From: Aequorivita sp.
GTDB lineage: Bacteria; Bacteroidota; Bacteroidia; Flavobacteriales; Flavobacteriaceae
Assembly (NCBI GenBank): GCA_024637015.1
Contig: JAGXGE010000035.1
Location: 24,225-88,224, forward strand
Direction of reading: 5' to 3'
DNA: 64,000 bases
This document shows positions 62,475-64,000 of this stretch, piece after piece. The translations under genes were made by a program, and so were the position numbers. How positions within the stretch are numbered: position 1 is the first letter of the stretch; each line of letters begins with the position of its first letter. Below the pieces are notes generated by a model. The model ran no database searches. It was not told the origin of the DNA and saw only the letters and a list, made by a program, of their open reading frames with translations.

Positions 62475-64000
62475 ATGAAAACAAATTACCCAACCCGTTC
62501 CGTTAGAACTGCGTTTATCAATTCTCTATGCCGGGAATCAAAAACGAGTTTAACGACAAGACTTTTGAGATGCATTACTCCATTTTTTGTAGTAATGCTT
62601 TTTTTATTAAACACGAACAATGTTAGTGCCCAATGTACAGAACCTAGCTGTTTACCTAATACTCCAGCTCAAGGGGCCAACGGACCTGATCCGTGCGCGG
62701 CAAAGTTATACTGTTCTAATAGTGGAGCCGTACAAACTGGATTAATTGGCTGTACGCATGCTGCAGACACTGATGGTTGCGGAATAAGCGCCAATGCAGA
62801 TCATTCTGCAGTGAGCCAGTATGCGGATGCATCACCGGCGACAGAAGCCCTATTTGCAGGTAGTGCCTGTAATACTGAGGCCTACTTACAATGGATTGTA
62901 TTTGCTACACCTCCTACGGTGTTAGGTACTAAGATCCAGGGGGTAGGAGCCGTCGATTCTTGGCATTTGTTCCACGCGGGCAGTGTACGTATCGACCCTA
63001 CAGGGGAATGCGGAAGCGCCGATCCAACGGCAACATGGTATGACGCGGCATGTCCTTACGATTATCCAACAGTAGAAGCTGCGCTGACCGATCCGGCTCG
63101 ATGTACAAGTTTTGATGCTAGTGATCTTGTTATATGTAGTGATGCCAATCAGTACGAAGCTTGGCAAAATCCAAATGCAGACATTGACTTCGATGTCTTT
63201 AATATTTATTATATCGCTTTATTTTGGGATACTCCTACTAATGGTTCATTGAACTTTAAGGTTAAGGAGTGCGAATTAGGAATACCTTGCCCAGATCTTA
63301 CGGTTAGCTGTCCTGCTGATAATACTCAGCCATCTTGCCAAACACAAGCTCAGATTAACACTGCCTTTGATACTTGGAAAGCACAGTTTACCTATAATGG
63401 TGGTAACGACCCCGTTGTAGAAGTGTATTTAGTAAATGGAACACCTATAAATATAAACACCTTACAAGCACCAGACCGTTGTGGGGGTTCTATTACAGTA
63501 ACATATAACGTTTCTGATGATTGTAATCCAACACCACAAACGGATAGCTGTTCGAGTACGTTTACTGTGCTTACGGATGATGAAAACCCTACTGGATCGA
63601 ATCCTGACCCTATAACTGTTGAATGTTTATCAAATGTTCCGGCTCCAGATGTTACTGTTGTTGACGATGAAGCTGATAATTGTAATAATCCAACAGTAAC
63701 ACATCAAGGAGATCAATCTGACAATGATCCTTGTGAACCAACCATTACCAGAACCTATAGAATATCAGATGATTGTGGTAACTTTATTGATGTAACTCAA
63801 ATTATCACTATCGAGTACGAAGGCTTCCCAGCGATACCTGGAACTTCAGATACGGTTGCGTGTTATGCCGATATTATCTTGCCAACGCCACCGGCTGTGA
63901 CGGATAATTGTGGTGTTTCACTTGATCCAACAGGTCCTGTAGAGTCTACAGTACCATCATGCGAGGGAGATATTACTTACACATGGACATATACAGATTG
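62475..64000 (+). CDS. Large secreted Cys-rich repeat protein, 3' end outside the window
   Basis: An open frame from the ATG at 62475 to the window end, 508 codons with no stop. A long N-region leads to a hydrophobic signal segment ending NTNNVSAQ (residues about 36-56). The mature start has a Cys-rich domain of about 230 residues (LPNTPAQGANGPDPCAAKLY, VGAVDSWHLFHAGSVRI). From about residue 270 come Ig-like modules of about 90 residues with spaced Cys (CPDLTVSCPADNT, then VSDDCNPTPQ, RISDDCGNFIDVTQ), as in HYR and similar repeat regions of giant flavobacterial adhesins exported by T9SS. Adhesin or gliding role (SprB-like) is inference. Confidence 0.85.
   Translation, partial: MKTNYPTRSVRTAFINSLCRESKTSLTTRLLRCITPFFVVMLFLLNTNNVSAQCTEPSCLPNTPAQGANGPDPCAAKLYCSNSGAVQTGLIGCTHAADTDGCGISANADHSAVSQYADASPATEALFAGSACNTEAYLQWIVFATPPTVLGTKIQGVGAVDSWHLFHAGSVRIDPTGECGSADPTATWYDAACPYDYPTVEAALTDPARCTSFDASDLVICSDANQYEAWQNPNADIDFDVFNIYYIALFWDTPTNGSLNFKVKECELGIPCPDLTVSCPADNTQPSCQTQAQINTAFDTWKAQFTYNGGNDPVVEVYLVNGTPININTLQAPDRCGGSITVTYNVSDDCNPTPQTDSCSSTFTVLTDDENPTGSNPDPITVECLSNVPAPDVTVVDDEADNCNNPTVTHQGDQSDNDPCEPTITRTYRISDDCGNFIDVTQIITIEYEGFPAIPGTSDTVACYADIILPTPPAVTDNCGVSLDPTGPVESTVPSCEGDITYTWTYTD

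Noticed and set aside
62922..63167. Reverse-strand open frame inside the adhesin region
   Set aside because: The forward frame is open for the full 1.5 kb with coherent Cys-rich modules; the reverse frame is an antisense shadow.

Overview
The window reads as a chromosomal segment of a flavobacterium (Bacteroidota, class Flavobacteriia). Reasons seen in the sequence: low G+C by eye; promoters of the Bacteroidota form (TTG, about 19 bp, TAnnTTTG) rather than TTGACA/TATAAT; no clear Shine-Dalgarno sites; many short signal peptides ending in a lipobox Cys; type IX secretion (T9SS) C-terminal sorting domains; the gliding lipoprotein GldI; and lineage-typical genes (YtxJ, DUF2007, DUF3810, DUF6122, DUF6503, methylmalonyl-CoA mutase as two genes). 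I cannot name the genus with certainty.

Layout. 0.1-3.3 kb: an AraC regulator with an unusual fused N-terminal part, a complex inverted-repeat element, trmL, an Asp/Asn hydroxylase-like gene and a frameshifted small gene. 3.3-12.8 kb: clpB, ytxJ, a lipoprotein, fahA, then a forward run glyA-GNAT-hydrolase-guanine deaminase-lipoprotein closed by a terminator. 12.8-17 kb: three reverse-strand surface proteins and the SRP RNA gene ffs. 17-25.4 kb: an 11-bp tandem array, an SDR enzyme, fsa, a thioredoxin-fold lipoprotein, an ABC-F ATPase, a DUF2007 pair and two fasciclin proteins. 25.4-38 kb, all reverse strand: pheT, an MFS transporter, three tandem FG-GAP/VCBS T9SS proteins (7, 7 and 14 repeat units), an M48 protease, a SpoU methyltransferase and two envelope proteins. 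38-47.6 kb: a DUF6503-like lipoprotein, DUF3810, pepD, the nrnA-gldI-PPIase operon, ndk, and a recF to DUF721 cluster. 47.7-59.4 kb: TPR-ribH, mutL-rhomboid-rhomboid-EEP, wbqC, and a tightly overlapped chain udk-divIC-mutA-orf61-mutB. 59.4-62 kb: an AT-rich patch with a trypsin-like protease, a membrane protein and a decayed acyl carrier protein, then a DUF6122 gene and rlmH. The last 1.5 kb is the start of a large secreted repeat protein that runs off the end.

Most genes are housekeeping or envelope genes. The most striking unexplained content is non-coding: about ten scattered arrays of 7-bp units, four copies of a CCCTGAG...GAAGGG palindrome (three of them in frame inside genes), C-rich palindromes next to several heptad arrays, one 7 x 11-bp array beside ffs, and a nested inverted-repeat element before trmL. 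I found no tRNA, rRNA, complete insertion sequence, prophage or CRISPR array.
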